Notes: a model not told the origin generated them from the letters alone. A stretch of 64,000 bases of DNA from Bradyrhizobium liaoningense (GCF_018130825.1 NZ_JAFCJS010000004.1:124001-188000), one strand, 5' to 3'. Positions 31,934 through 41,290 are shown, counted from the stretch's first letter. Numbers and translations: made by a program.

Positions 31934-32767
31934 TCAAGTCTTTGTGAGATCGGCCTCGACCAATGCGCGCAGCTCGGCCGTGACTTGCGGCCGCCGGCCG
32001 AACCACAGCTCGAAGCCGCGCACCGCCTGATGCAGCAGCATGCCGAGCCCGTCGGCGGTCTTCAGCCCGCGCGCTTTTGCGGCCGCCAGCAGGGGCGTCA
32101 CCAGCGGGACATAAACGAGGTCGGCGACGACGGCTTCTTGCGGCAGGCGCAATACGTCGACATCGAGTGACGGCTGGCCGTGCATGCCGAGCGAGGTGGT
32201 GTTCACGAGAAGTTTTGCACGCGGCAGCACGTCGTTGGCCGCGTCCCACGTCACAGGATGCACGTTCGGACCGAACTCGCTTGCAAGAGCCTCGGCCCGC
32301 GCGATGGTGCGATTGGCGAGATGGATGCGCTTGATGCCGCGCTCGCGCAGGCCGAACACGACCGCGCGGGAGGAACCGCCCGCCCCCAGCACCAGCGCCT
32401 CTTCCGCCTTGTCCCAGCCGGGCGCGCTGGCGTCGAGATTGCCGATGAAGCCTTCGACATCGGTGTTGGTCGAACGCAGCTCGCCGCCTTCGAACCACAG
32501 CGTGTTCGCAGCACCGACGGCTTTCGCCCGCGCGTCGGGCGAGGATAGCGCGAGGACGGCCTCCTTGTGCGGGATGGTGACGTTGGCACCGACAAAACCG
32601 CGCAGCGACAGCCGCAGCACGAAATCGCGCAGATCCTCGGGCGGAACCGCCTCGATGACATAGCCACCTTCAATGCCGAGCGTGCGCAGCCAGTAATGAT
32701 GAATCAGCGGTGAGCGCGAATGCGCAGCCGGCCATCCGATCAGGCAGGCTGCGGGAGCCTTGGTCAC
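31934..32767 (-). CDS. aroE: Shikimate dehydrogenase
   Basis: 277 residues. Substrate-binding N-terminus with GWPAAHSRSPLIHHYWL (S-x-S motif), catalytic Lys in NVTIPHKEA, Asp in NTDVEGF, NADP Rossmann LVLGAGGSSRAVVFGL with NRT after the second strand, and VNTTSLGM. C-terminal DGLGMLLHQAVRGFELWFG. It reduces 3-dehydroshikimate with NADPH. GTG start at 32767 with GGGGAAGGA upstream. Not in the maf-aroE-coaE-dnaQ arrangement often seen in alphaproteobacteria. Confidence 0.95.
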   Translation of the reverse strand: MTKAPAACLIGWPAAHSRSPLIHHYWLRTLGIEGGYVIEAVPPEDLRDFVLRLSLRGFVGANVTIPHKEAVLALSSPDARAKAVGAANTLWFEGGELRSTNTDVEGFIGNLDASAPGWDKAEEALVLGAGGSSRAVVFGLRERGIKRIHLANRTIARAEALASEFGPNVHPVTWDAANDVLPRAKLLVNTTSLGMHGQPSLDVDVLRLPQEAVVADLVYVPLVTPLLAAAKARGLKTADGLGMLLHQAVRGFELWFGRRPQVTAELRALVEADLTKT

Positions 32768-32900
32768 GGTCGTCCTTCCCCTAGGTCGTTTCCGTGACGA
32801 TCCATTTCGCGTCCCGCGGGCGCTGTCAAGCGCGCGAGCGCCGCATCGCGACGCAGCAGCGGGCGCCGATCAAACCGCCCGGCGCGAGACGTGCGCGCGG

Positions 32901-34643
32901 TCAGCCGGCCGCAGGCTCGTCGGCCGCCCGGCTCTTGATGTCGGCGACGGCGCGCTCGAGGCTCGTGCGATAGCGCGCGCGCGGCGGCGTCACGCCATGG
33001 GTCAGCAGCGCGCGGCGGACCGCGGGCGAGGCCCCGGTGATGAACAGGCGGATGCCCTGGCGATGGGCCTTGGCGGCGACGCGGCCGAGCACGTTCGCCG
33101 CGGTGGAGTCCAGGAACGGCACCGCGGCGAAATCGACCACGAAGGCCTTGCGCTTGTCGGCGATGCCGTCGAGCACGCCGCCGATCGCCGAGGCCGCACC
33201 GAAGAAGAACGCGCCGGTGATGCGATAGACCAGCACGTCGCGGTCGATCGCGAGCCCGGGGTCATAGCGCACGCGCTCGCCATTGCCGTCGTCGGGACGG
33301 TCGGCCGCCACCAGCGGCGTGCGTTCCTCGATGCCGGTCATCTCCGCCATGCGATGGATGAACAGCACCGCGCCGAGCGCGAAGCCGACCAGGATGCCTT
33401 CGGTGAGATCGCGGAAGATCGTCAGCAGGAAGGTCGCGAGCAGCACCACGGCGTCGCCCCAGGAGGAGCGCACGAGCGTGGCGAACTCCTGCTTCTCCGC
33501 CATGGTCCAGGCGACCACCACGAGCACGGCGGCGAGCGCGGCAAGCGGGATGTAGCTGGCGAGCGGGGCTGCGATCAGCATGAACAGCAGCAGGAAGACC
33601 GAATGCAGCATGCCCGCCAGCGGCCCGCGCGCGCCGGCGCGGATGTTGGTGGCGGTGCGCGCGATCAGGCCAGTGACGCAGATGCCGCCGAACAGCGCCG
33701 AGCCGATATTGGCCGCGCCTTGCGCCACCAGCTCGCAATTGGAGCGGTGACGGCGCCCGGTCATGCCGTCGGCGACCACCGCGGACAGCAGCGATTCGAT
33801 GGCGGCGAGCAGCGCAAAGGAGATGGCGTCGGGGAGCACCGCTTTCGCCTTCTCCAGCGAGAACGCGGGCAGTGCCGGCGAGGGTAATTCGCGCGGAATG
33901 CCGCCGAAGCGCGAGCCGATGGTTTCGACCGGCAGCGAGAACACCGCACATATGACGGCCGCGAACACGACTGCGATCAGGATGCCGGGCCAGGACGGCC
34001 GCCAGATCCGCAAGGCCGCGATGATGGCAATGCTGACGAGCGCCACGACAATTGCCGACGGATTGACGGTGTGCAGGCCGTTTGCGAGCGCGGCAAGCTT
34101 CGGCACGAACTCGCTGGGCTCTTTCCCCGCCAGCGTGATGCCCGAGAGGTCGCGGAGCTGGCTCACAAAAATGATCACCGCGATGCCGGCGGTGAAGCCG
34201 ACCGTGACCGGATAGGGAATGAACTTGATGTAGGTGCCGACGCGCAACAGGCCCGCGGCGATCAGAAACAGGCCCGCCATCATGGTGGCGAGGATCACGC
34301 CGTCGACGCCGTGCCGCTCCGCGGTCACCGCGACCAGCACGATGAAGGCACCCGCAGGCCCGCCGATCTGGAAGCGGCTGCCGCCGAGCAGCGAGACGAT
34401 GAAGCCGCCGACGACCGCGGTGTAGAGGCCGCGGTCCGGCGTCACACCCGAGGCGATCGCGATCGCCATCGACAGCGGCAATGCGACGATCGCCACCGTG
34501 AGGCCCGCGAACACGTCGGCGCGAAAGTCCACGACGCCGTAGCCTTCACGCCAGACGGTGACGAGTTTTGGCAGATAGAGTTCGGTAAAGGTCGGCCTGC
34601 GAAGCTGATGCAGTCCGCCCGCGTGATCGCCTGTGATGCTCAT
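32901..34643 (-). CDS. SulP-family anion transporter with STAS domain
   Basis: 580 residues. SulP signature near the N-terminus (VDFRADVFAGLTVAIVALPL, SGVTPDRGLYTAVVGGF), GPAGAFIVLVAV, 10-14 predicted helices, and a C-terminal STAS domain (about 455-560) with VDFAAVPFLDSTAANVLGRV. The family exchanges or takes up sulfate, bicarbonate or carboxylates. No carbonic anhydrase or sulfur genes are adjacent, so the substrate is open. Confidence 0.92.
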   Translation of the reverse strand: MSITGDHAGGLHQLRRPTFTELYLPKLVTVWREGYGVVDFRADVFAGLTVAIVALPLSMAIAIASGVTPDRGLYTAVVGGFIVSLLGGSRFQIGGPAGAFIVLVAVTAERHGVDGVILATMMAGLFLIAAGLLRVGTYIKFIPYPVTVGFTAGIAVIIFVSQLRDLSGITLAGKEPSEFVPKLAALANGLHTVNPSAIVVALVSIAIIAALRIWRPSWPGILIAVVFAAVICAVFSLPVETIGSRFGGIPRELPSPALPAFSLEKAKAVLPDAISFALLAAIESLLSAVVADGMTGRRHRSNCELVAQGAANIGSALFGGICVTGLIARTATNIRAGARGPLAGMLHSVFLLLFMLIAAPLASYIPLAALAAVLVVVAWTMAEKQEFATLVRSSWGDAVVLLATFLLTIFRDLTEGILVGFALGAVLFIHRMAEMTGIEERTPLVAADRPDDGNGERVRYDPGLAIDRDVLVYRITGAFFFGAASAIGGVLDGIADKRKAFVVDFAAVPFLDSTAANVLGRVAAKAHRQGIRLFITGASPAVRRALLTHGVTPPRARYRTSLERAVADIKSRAADEPAAG

Positions 34644-34756
34644 GTCAGCAAAATGCTCCGCCGCCCCACAATGCTCCGAAGCATCGTGCGTCCCGTGTTG
34701 CCGAGGTGCGACGATGCGCTAGCCCATCCTGATCCCGGGCACGATCAACCTTGCGA

Positions 34757-35029
34757 TCATGCTCCGACGCGGCGCGGCGGCCCCGGCTCCTTGAGGCGCA
34801 CGCCCCGCCCGCCGCTGTCGCTGCGCGCCTGCTCGCCGATCAATTCGACACCGGCCCGGTCGAACGCCTCGACAACCTTCATCAAGGTCTCGACCACGCC
34901 GCGAACATTGCCGGTCGAGGCCTCCATCCGCTGGATGGTCGGCAGCGACACGCCGGCGAGCTCGGCCAGGGTTTTCTGATCGATGCCGAGCAGCGCGCGG
35001 GCCGCCCGCATCTGGAACGAGGTGATCAC
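34757..35029 (-). CDS. Small XRE-family transcriptional regulator
   Basis: 90 residues. A helix-turn-helix at about residues 8-30 (ALLGIDQKTLAELAGVSLPT) is followed by IQRMEAS and a helix with VEAFDRAGVELIGE, the short XRE form of rhizobia. The upstream region has a perfect 8-bp inverted repeat (35078-35096), the likely self-operator. The tail is Gly/Arg/Pro-rich. Confidence 0.85.
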   Translation of the reverse strand: MITSFQMRAARALLGIDQKTLAELAGVSLPTIQRMEASTGNVRGVVETLMKVVEAFDRAGVELIGEQARSDSGGRGVRLKEPGPPRRVGA

Positions 35030-35077
35030 CTTGGCCTCACGTGTCAGGAGTTATAAATGATATCTAGAGCATATACA

Positions 35078-35096
35078 ATGATGTAAAATACATCAT
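35078..35096. promoter_or_regulatory. Operator palindrome for the XRE regulator
   Basis: ATGATGTA - AAA - TACATCAT, perfect 8-bp arms, 49-67 bp upstream of the XRE start codon in a locally AT-rich stretch with TATAAATGATATC nearer the gene. Typical size and spacing for an autoregulatory HTH dimer site. Confidence 0.65.
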
Positions 35097-35153
35097 ACAG
35101 GGACAGACGCAAGAGGCACCTCGCCCTGTCTCGTCCGTCATTGTGACTCTATG

Positions 35154-35306
35154 CTCCGTCATCCTGAGGTGCGAGCCACGGGACGCAACGCGTCCCATGG
35201 GGAGCCTCGAAGGATGGGCGGCCCCGATGCAGCCGGGCCGTGCATCCTTCGAGGCTCGCCGCGCAGTGCAAATGCACTGCGCAACTCGCACCTCAGGATG
35301 ACGGAG
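35154..35306. repeat. Long palindromic repeat with perfect 22-bp ends
   Basis: The ends CTCCGTCATCCTGAGGTGCG(AG) and their complement match over 22 bp. Inner nested palindromes include ACGCAACGCGT, AGCCTCGAAGGAT / ATCCTTCGAGGCT and GTGCAAATGCAC. Known type of intergenic palindrome in Bradyrhizobium-like genomes. Confidence 0.85.
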
Positions 35307-35416
35307 TTACGGCTTTGCTACGTTCGCGGTGACGCGTGGAGAAGGCTACAGCCTTACTGCTCCTCTCCCCGCGAAAACGGGGAGAGGAGGGAAAGCGTGA
35401 CGCGCTCCTAACAGAC

Positions 35417-37465
35417 TCACGCCGCGTGCTGATGGGCGGCGATGATCTGGTCGGCGGCGCGGCCCGTGACTTCGGCCATGTGGTCGAACTGACGGGTGAA
35501 GCTGCCGGCGCCGGCCGTGGCCGAGCGCAGCTCGACGATGAGCTCGCCGATCTCGGCTTCCGGCATCATGGCGCGGACGCAGTCCCAGCCGCTCCAGCCG
35601 TCGCGGGTGTCGAAGCCGAGGATCTGCCCGCGCCGCGCCGACAGGATCGCGTTGATCTTGGCGGTGGCATCGGTCGGACAGACGATCTCGACCACGTGGA
35701 TCGGCTCCAGCAACACCGGCTGGCATTGCGGCAGGCCTTCGTTGAGCCCGACCCGCGCTGCCGTGCGGAAGGCGAGATCGGAGCTATCGACGCTGTGATA
35801 GGATCCGTCGGTCAGCGTCACCTGCACGTCGGTGACGGGGAAGCCGAGCGGACCGCGCGTGAGCCCGTCGACGACGCCTTCCTCGACCGCCGGGATGTAG
35901 TTGCGCGGCACTGCGCCGCCGACCACCTTCTCGGCGAACTTGAAACCGTCGCCGCGCGGCAGCGGCTTGATGTCGAGCACGACATCGCCGAACTGGCCGT
36001 GGCCGCCGGACTGCTTCTTGTGCCGGCCGCGCTGGGTGATCGGCTTGCGGATGGTCTCCTGGTAGCCGATCGCGGGCGGATGCGAGGTGACCTTGACGCC
36101 GAAGCGATCGCGCAGGCGCTCGCTGGCGACGCGCAGGTGCATCTCGCCCTGGCCCCACAGCACGGTGTCGTGGGTTTTGGGATTCTGCACGATCAGGAGC
36201 GAAGGATCCTCTTCATGCAGTCGCATCAAGGCCTGGCCGAGCTTGACGTCGTCCTTGCGGTCGGTGGCCGCGACCGAGATCGCGAGCACGGCCGATGTGG
36301 GCTCCGCGGCGACCAGCGCCGCCGGCTGCATCTTGCCGCTCGAGACCATGTCGCCGGTCTTGACCGGATCGAGCTTGGCAAGCGCCACGGTGTCACCGGC
36401 TTCCGCCGAGGCACGCTTGGTGTCGTAGGCGCCGTTGACGGCGAGGATGCCGGAGATACGCCCCGCGCCGCCGGAGGAGGATTGCAGCGTGGCGCCGTCG
36501 TCGAGATGGCCGGCGACGAGCCGCGTCAACGACAGCTTTCCGCCGTGCTGCGAATGCAGCGTCTTGAAGACGTAGCCGAGCGCGTCCTTGCTCTCGGGCG
36601 CACCGAGACGTTTTGCGGTCTCGGCGACGCCGGGCGCCTCGTGGCGCAGCGCCTTCATCAGACGCAGCACGCCGTTTTCGCGCGCGGCCGCGCCCAGCAG
36701 CACCGGGCAGATCAAGCCTTCGCGCAACTCTCGTGCGAGGTCGTCGAACACGGCATCGCGGGGCGGCTGGATGTCCTCCAGCAGTTGCTCCATCAGCGCA
36801 TCGTCGTGATCGGCGAGCTTCTCCAGCATCGAGAAGCGGGCTTCCTTCTCGCGGTCGAGATCGCCGCCTTCGAGCGCGACCACCTCGGAAGCCTTGTGCT
36901 CGCGATAGATGAAGGCGCGCTCCAGCGCGAGATCGACGAAGCCCTCGATCAGCTCGCCCTTCCAGATCGGGATCTGGCGCAGCACCAGCGGCACGCGGGA
37001 GGCGGGCTGCAGCATCGCGAGGGTCTCGCGGATGCGCTGATTGGCGCGATCAATCTTGTTGAGGAACAGGAAACGCGGGATCTTCAGCTCCTCCAGCTCG
37101 CGCAGGATGATCTGAAGTTGCGGCAGCTTCTTCTCGTCGGCCTCGCAGACCACGATGGCGGCATCGACCGCGGGCAGCGCGGCGCGCATGTCGTGGGCGA
37201 ACTCGACGGAACCGGGACAATCCAGGAAGGTGTAGCTGTCGCCCATGAAACTCGTGGTGGCGGCAGTGAGGCCGACGGTCATCTTGTGATGGCGGGCCTC
37301 CGGGGTGGCGTCGCCGACGGAAGTTCCGGCGTCGACGCTGCCGGCGCGCGGGATTGCGCCCGTTCGCGCCAATATTGCTTCAAGAAGTGTGGTTTTACCG
37401 CTTTGGAAAGGGCCCACCAGCGCGATGCACCGTGGACCTCGGGGACTTCTGACGTCTTGTCCCAT
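35417..37465 (-). CDS. EF-G-like translational GTPase of a divergent subfamily
   Basis: 682 residues with EF-G domain order: GTPase (P-loop GPFQSGKTT at residues 18-26, NKID), domain II, domains III-V (GQGEMHLRV; RGQILGFDTRDGW). It differs from canonical EF-G: the P-loop is not AHxDAGKTT, and the G3 motif reads DCPGSVEF instead of DTPGHVDF, so the catalytic His is Ser. AAGGAGGCGGCGAA precedes the ATG. It is the 'elongation factor G-like' paralogue found in some bacteria, not the main fusA (no rpsL/rpsG/tuf nearby). Its role is unknown. Confidence 0.88.
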   Translation of the reverse strand: MGQDVRSPRGPRCIALVGPFQSGKTTLLEAILARTGAIPRAGSVDAGTSVGDATPEARHHKMTVGLTAATTSFMGDSYTFLDCPGSVEFAHDMRAALPAVDAAIVVCEADEKKLPQLQIILRELEELKIPRFLFLNKIDRANQRIRETLAMLQPASRVPLVLRQIPIWKGELIEGFVDLALERAFIYREHKASEVVALEGGDLDREKEARFSMLEKLADHDDALMEQLLEDIQPPRDAVFDDLARELREGLICPVLLGAAARENGVLRLMKALRHEAPGVAETAKRLGAPESKDALGYVFKTLHSQHGGKLSLTRLVAGHLDDGATLQSSSGGAGRISGILAVNGAYDTKRASAEAGDTVALAKLDPVKTGDMVSSGKMQPAALVAAEPTSAVLAISVAATDRKDDVKLGQALMRLHEEDPSLLIVQNPKTHDTVLWGQGEMHLRVASERLRDRFGVKVTSHPPAIGYQETIRKPITQRGRHKKQSGGHGQFGDVVLDIKPLPRGDGFKFAEKVVGGAVPRNYIPAVEEGVVDGLTRGPLGFPVTDVQVTLTDGSYHSVDSSDLAFRTAARVGLNEGLPQCQPVLLEPIHVVEIVCPTDATAKINAILSARRGQILGFDTRDGWSGWDCVRAMMPEAEIGELIVELRSATAGAGSFTRQFDHMAEVTGRAADQIIAAHQHAA

Positions 37466-37620
37466 TTCGCCGCCTCCTTGGTGTGGAGCTCGGCCCATGA
37501 TTGGGTCGGCAAACGCAGATGCTCTGCCCGTCCCTTAGATTTGGCAAGCGTCAAACGTCGCTGCGGTGCGTCGTCATTAGAATCGCGCCGCTTCGCGCGG
37601 CGCGATCACACGCAAAAGTG

Positions 37621-38103
37621 TTAACGGCCCGGGCGGAGTTCCAGGCTCTCGAGGCCGGCAGCGATGTTGAGGCCGACCTGGCCCTGCACGCTGAGCGGCT
37701 GGAGCGCGATCGAGTTGTTGGAGCCACCGACCAGCACGTTGCCCCCCAAGCCGACGCCGATCGAGGCGCTGCCCTGCGCACCGGCGTAATTGCCCGAGAG
37801 ATCGCCGGGACCGAGCCGGTCGACCGGTGCGAACACGCCCCAGGCCAGCGTGGTCTCCTGGGTGATGCCGATGTCGAGGCCGACTTTCCGGATCGTCGCG
37901 ACATAGCGGTCTTCGGGCAAGCCGTCGGCGCGCAGCACGCAGCCGAGATTGGTCACCGATCCCACGATGAAGCCGACGCTGGCGCCGCCGCGGCATTCGA
38001 GCACGCCGACCCGCACCATCCGCTGCTGCTGCGCGCTGCTGCTCGCGACGGAGGCAACGAGGCTGGCGGCGGCCAGCCCGGCGAAGATGAACGAACGGCG
38101 CAT
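37621..38103 (-). CDS. DUF992-type secreted protein
   Basis: 160 residues. Signal peptide FIFAGLAAASLVASVASSSA-QQ, mature start RMVRVGVLECRGGASVGFIV (the DUF992 hallmark VGxLxCxVxGGxGFI), one further Cys (LGCVLR), and a Gly-rich strand region ASIGVGLGGNVLVGGSNN. Probably periplasmic beta-sheet protein; function unknown. Common as multi-copy family in rhizobia. Confidence 0.8.
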   Translation of the reverse strand: MRRSFIFAGLAAASLVASVASSSAQQQRMVRVGVLECRGGASVGFIVGSVTNLGCVLRADGLPEDRYVATIRKVGLDIGITQETTLAWGVFAPVDRLGPGDLSGNYAGAQGSASIGVGLGGNVLVGGSNNSIALQPLSVQGQVGLNIAAGLESLELRPGR

Positions 38104-38229
38104 GAATGTCTCCGGCGATGAGTGTGATGCGAGCAGGAAGGACGCGGCACACGCCGCGCGATGGTCTATGCCACAAGTGTCTTGGCGGTGCCAGATCGCA
38201 CGCGTTTAGAATCGAACTTGCGGAGAGAG

Positions 38230-38370
38230 GCCCCTCACCCCACCCTCTCCCCGTAAGAACGGGGCGAGGGAGTGAGAGAGCCTGCGCCCCTCACGGCAGT
38301 GTTCAACCTCTCCCCGCACTTCCGCGGGGAGAGGTCGGATCACATCGCAGATGTGATCCGGGTGAGGGGC
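38230..38370. repeat. Palindromic repeat with GCCCCTCACCC ends
   Basis: Perfect 11-bp ends GCCCCTCACCC / GGGTGAGGGGC, with inner hairpins CTCTCCCCG..CGGGG, CCTCTCCCCGC..GCGGGGAGAGG and GATCACATC..GATGTGATC. Confidence 0.8.
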
Positions 38371-38431
38371 AAGGCACACCGCCGACCAGAGCAAAAGTCC
38401 ATCCGACTCCGCTTATCGAAACACAAATAAA

Positions 38432-38456
38432 AAGGCCCGCACGAAGCGGGCCTTTC
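38432..38456 (-). terminator. Terminator of the aspartate aminotransferase gene
   Basis: AAAGGCCCGC - acgaa - GCGGGCCTTT; on the minus strand the stem runs into TTTTTATTTG. 24 bp past the stop codon. Confidence 0.9.
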
Positions 38457-38479
38457 CAATTTTCAATGTCGCGAGAAGC

Positions 38480-39682
38480 TTACCGCAGATTGCCGCAGAA
38501 GCGCTGGATGCGCTTGCAGGCGTCTTCGAGGTCGGAGGTCTTGGTCGCGTAGGAGATGCGGAAGGCCGGGCCGAGGCCGAAGGCCGAACCCTGCACCACG
38601 GCGACGCCCTCGGTCTCCAAGAGCTCGGTGACGAACTGCTCATCGTTCGCGATCACGTTGCCCGACGGCGCCTTCTTGCCGATCGTGCCGGCGCAGGACG
38701 GATAGACGTAGAACGCGCCTTCCGGACGCGGACACTCGATGCCGTTCGCCTGGTTGAGCATGGAGACGACGAGGTCGCGGCGCTCCTTGAACACCTTGTT
38801 GTTGGCGGGGATGAACTCCTGCGGACCGTTCAGCGCCTCCACCGAGGCCCACTGCGCGATCGAGCACGGATTCGAGGTCGACTGCGACTGAATGGTCGAC
38901 ATCGCCTTGATGAGCTGGGCCGGGCCGCCAGCATAGCCGATGCGCCAGCCGGTCATGCAATAGGCCTTCGAGACGCCGTTCACCGTGAGCGTGCGGTCGT
39001 AGAGGCCGGGCTCGACCTGCGCGACCGTGGTGAACTGGAAGTCGTCATAGACGAGGTGCTCGTACATGTCGTCGGTCATCACCCAGACATGCGGATGCTT
39101 GACCAGCACGTCGGTGAGCGCCTTCAGCTCGGACCTGGTGTAGGCAGCTCCCGTCGGGTTCGACGGCGAGCACAGGATCACCCATTTCGTCTTCGGCGTG
39201 ATCGCGCGCTCGAGCGCCTCGGGCTGCAGCTTGAAACCGGCCGCGGCGGTGCAGACCACCGGCACCGGCTCGCCGCCGGCGAGCGCCACCATTTCAGGAT
39301 AGCTGACCCAATAGGGCGCGGGGATGATCACCTCGTCGCCCGGATTGATGGTCGCCATCAGCGCGTTGTAGAGCACCTGCTTGCCGCCGGTGCCGACGAT
39401 GATCTGGTTCGGCTTGTAGACGACGCCGTTCTCGCGCTGGAACTTCGCGATGATGGCTTCCTTCAGCTCGGGGATGCCGTCGACCGCGGTGTACTTGGTC
39501 TTGCCGGCCTCGATGGCATGGATCGCCGCGAGCTTGATGTTGGCGGGCGTGTCGAAGTCGGGCTCACCGGCGCCGAGGCCGATGACGTTGCGGCCCGCCG
39601 CTTTCAGCGCGCGTGCTTTATCCGTGACCGCGATGGTCGCGGACGGCTTCACACGGTCGAGCGCAGCGGCAAGGAAGGACAT
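38480..39682 (-). CDS. Aspartate aminotransferase, class I-beta
   Basis: 400 residues. Fold-type I PLP enzyme: IGLGAGEPDFDTPANI near the N-terminus, GGKQVLYNA, SPSNPTGA, active-site NGVSKAYCMTGWRIGY with the Schiff-base Lys, and FRISYATK with the substrate-binding Arg. This is the rhizobial/Thermus-like subgroup that may also use prephenate. AGGAG is directly followed by ATGACGATG; the second ATG (39682) has normal spacing and was chosen. It stands alone with its own terminator. Confidence 0.94.
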   Translation of the reverse strand: MSFLAAALDRVKPSATIAVTDKARALKAAGRNVIGLGAGEPDFDTPANIKLAAIHAIEAGKTKYTAVDGIPELKEAIIAKFQRENGVVYKPNQIIVGTGGKQVLYNALMATINPGDEVIIPAPYWVSYPEMVALAGGEPVPVVCTAAAGFKLQPEALERAITPKTKWVILCSPSNPTGAAYTRSELKALTDVLVKHPHVWVMTDDMYEHLVYDDFQFTTVAQVEPGLYDRTLTVNGVSKAYCMTGWRIGYAGGPAQLIKAMSTIQSQSTSNPCSIAQWASVEALNGPQEFIPANNKVFKERRDLVVSMLNQANGIECPRPEGAFYVYPSCAGTIGKKAPSGNVIANDEQFVTELLETEGVAVVQGSAFGLGPAFRISYATKTSDLEDACKRIQRFCGNLR

Positions 39683-40232
39683 CGTCATCTCCTGACAAGC
39701 GTCGTGAACCCTCTGGCCTCACGACTCTGATTGTGGGAATGGCGCCACCCTAAAACGTGTGCCGCTGCACCGCAAGAAACTTCGGCCCGATCCTGCAAAA
39801 GTTTACGAATTCCAGCGCTGCGAGCCGCGATCCCCCGCAATTTTCCGTAACTTTGCCGCGCAAACCCCTCATATCCGGCAAGGCTTGTCCTCGGAGCAAT
39901 TTCAGGCCGTTCGGACCGCCAAGAACCGACCACGAGGCTGACGTTTTTCGAGGACGTCCGGGAGCCTTCAGCCGAGCGTCAAAGCCGGGCTCGATCACGG
40001 CCGCTCAACGACTCACGCGATGCAGGGGCAACGCGTTCGCGCGTTGACGCAAGCGTGATCTGATTTGCAGCATCGCGTGGAAATGATCTTCCGCGGCATT
40101 GCAGTGCGGTAGGGTTTTCGAGTTTTTCTACTGGGCGGCTCTTGCGGCGGATTCGCATCGGCATCATTGTCTAGCCGCGGCGCGTGGGCAGGATGCGCCG
40201 CGCTTCCCCGTACAAGGTTCAGAACTCTCAGA
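39683..40232. other. Intergenic region with no gene seen
   Basis: 550 bp between divergent genes. No supportable frame. A GCGTTCGCGCG / CGCGTTGACGC hairpin-like stretch is present near 40030-40050. It must hold the promoters for the aminotransferase (minus) and the GST gene (plus). Confidence 0.55.
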
Positions 40233-40883
40233 ATGTACAAGCTCTATTCGATGCAACGCTCGGGCAACAGCTACAAGGTCCGCCTTGCACTGGCGCTGTT
40301 GAACCTGCCCTACGAAGCGGTCGAGGTGGACATTCTGCGCGGCGAGAGCCGCACGCCGGACTTCCTCTCCAAGAATCCGTCGGGCCAGGTGCCGCTGCTC
40401 GAGGTCGGCGAGGACCGCTATCTCGCCGAGTCCAACGCCATCCTCTGGTACGTCGCCGTCGGCACGCCGCTCGCGCCGGAGAACCGCATCGACCGCGCCG
40501 AGGCGCTGCAATGGATGTTCTTCGAGCAGCACGCGCTCGAGCCGAATATCGGCGCCGCCTATTTCTGGCTGTCGCTGGTCAAGGGCGGCCGCGACCTCCA
40601 GACCCATTCGCTGGAGGACTGGATGGAGCGCGGCTATGGCGCGCTCCAGGTGATGGAGAACCACCTCAAGACCAGTTCCTATTTCGCCGCCCGCCAGCTC
40701 ACGGTCGCCGACATCGCGCTCTACGGCTACACCCATCTCGCCGATCGCTGCGACTTCGACCTCTCCACCTTCCCGGCGATCCGGGACTGGCTGAAGCGGG
40801 TGGAAGCTGCGCCCGGCTTCGTTTCGATGGACTGGCGTCCGGCCGACATCGACGACCCCGCCAGCATCGCGGCGGGGGTCTGA
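40233..40883 (+). CDS. Glutathione S-transferase family protein
   Basis: 216 residues. Thioredoxin-like domain (MYKLYSMQRSGNSYKVRLAL; GQVPLLEVGEDRYLAESNAI, containing cis-Pro and the SNAI glutathione contact) and helical domain with AARQLTVADIALYGYTH. Ser10 is the likely catalytic residue. A longer frame starts at 40167, but the fold begins at this ATG. No operon partners. Confidence 0.88.
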   Translation: MYKLYSMQRSGNSYKVRLALALLNLPYEAVEVDILRGESRTPDFLSKNPSGQVPLLEVGEDRYLAESNAILWYVAVGTPLAPENRIDRAEALQWMFFEQHALEPNIGAAYFWLSLVKGGRDLQTHSLEDWMERGYGALQVMENHLKTSSYFAARQLTVADIALYGYTHLADRCDFDLSTFPAIRDWLKRVEAAPGFVSMDWRPADIDDPASIAAGV

Positions 40884-41038
40884 AAACCGGTGCAGCGTTA
40901 AGAAATAGCGGGCACAGCGTTAACCTTTGCCGCAATCCCGCCATGTTTGCCGCGACGGCCGCCGCAATATTGCCGGTTGAAATGGTGAAGTTATTCGGCG
41001 TCGCGGGTGATTCGCTCGCACGTTGAAGGATTTAGACC

Positions 41039-41218
41039 ATGATTCGGGCGTCCGGCACGGCAGGCTTTCAGGGCCAACCCGCTACCGTTTCGTCTTCCCG
41101 GCTGACCAATGCGGTCGCGGCCTCGCTTGCCGTCGCCGCGCTCTCGCTGTGCCTGATCGTCACCCTGACAGTGCTGCTGTCGACCAAGGCGACCATGGCG
41201 ATGGGTCTGCCGGTCTGA
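41039..41218 (+). CDS. Small single-pass membrane protein
   Basis: 59 residues with AAGGA 9 bp before the ATG. A polar N-terminus (IRASGTAGFQGQPATVSSSR) is followed by one helix (AVAASLAVAALSLCLIVTLT). Unknown function. It is followed by a second small membrane gene after 72 bp. Confidence 0.6.
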   Translation: MIRASGTAGFQGQPATVSSSRLTNAVAASLAVAALSLCLIVTLTVLLSTKATMAMGLPV

Positions 41219-41290
41219 TCCCGTTTCATCCTGGACCTGCCTTCAAGGTGCCGCGCGCCCCGCGCTGACCGGCATCGCGACAGGACGTCG

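Larger units (their letters stand above)
35030..35416. other. Regulatory and repeat-bearing intergenic region
   Basis: 387 bp with no gene: the XRE promoter/operator at its left edge, the long palindrome 35154-35306, and a CTCTCCCCG-cgaaaa-CGGGGAGAG hairpin at about 35373-35394. Confidence 0.6.
38104..38479. other. Intergenic region with palindromic repeat and terminator
   Basis: 376 bp without a gene. It holds a large palindromic repeat (38230-38370) and the aminotransferase terminator (38432-38456). Confidence 0.6.

Noticed and set aside
35336..37624. 762-residue open frame antisense to the EF-G-like gene
   Set aside because: Compositional shadow (Ala/Arg/Gly/Asp-rich) with no domain; the minus-strand gene has full EF-G domain order and a strong Shine-Dalgarno.
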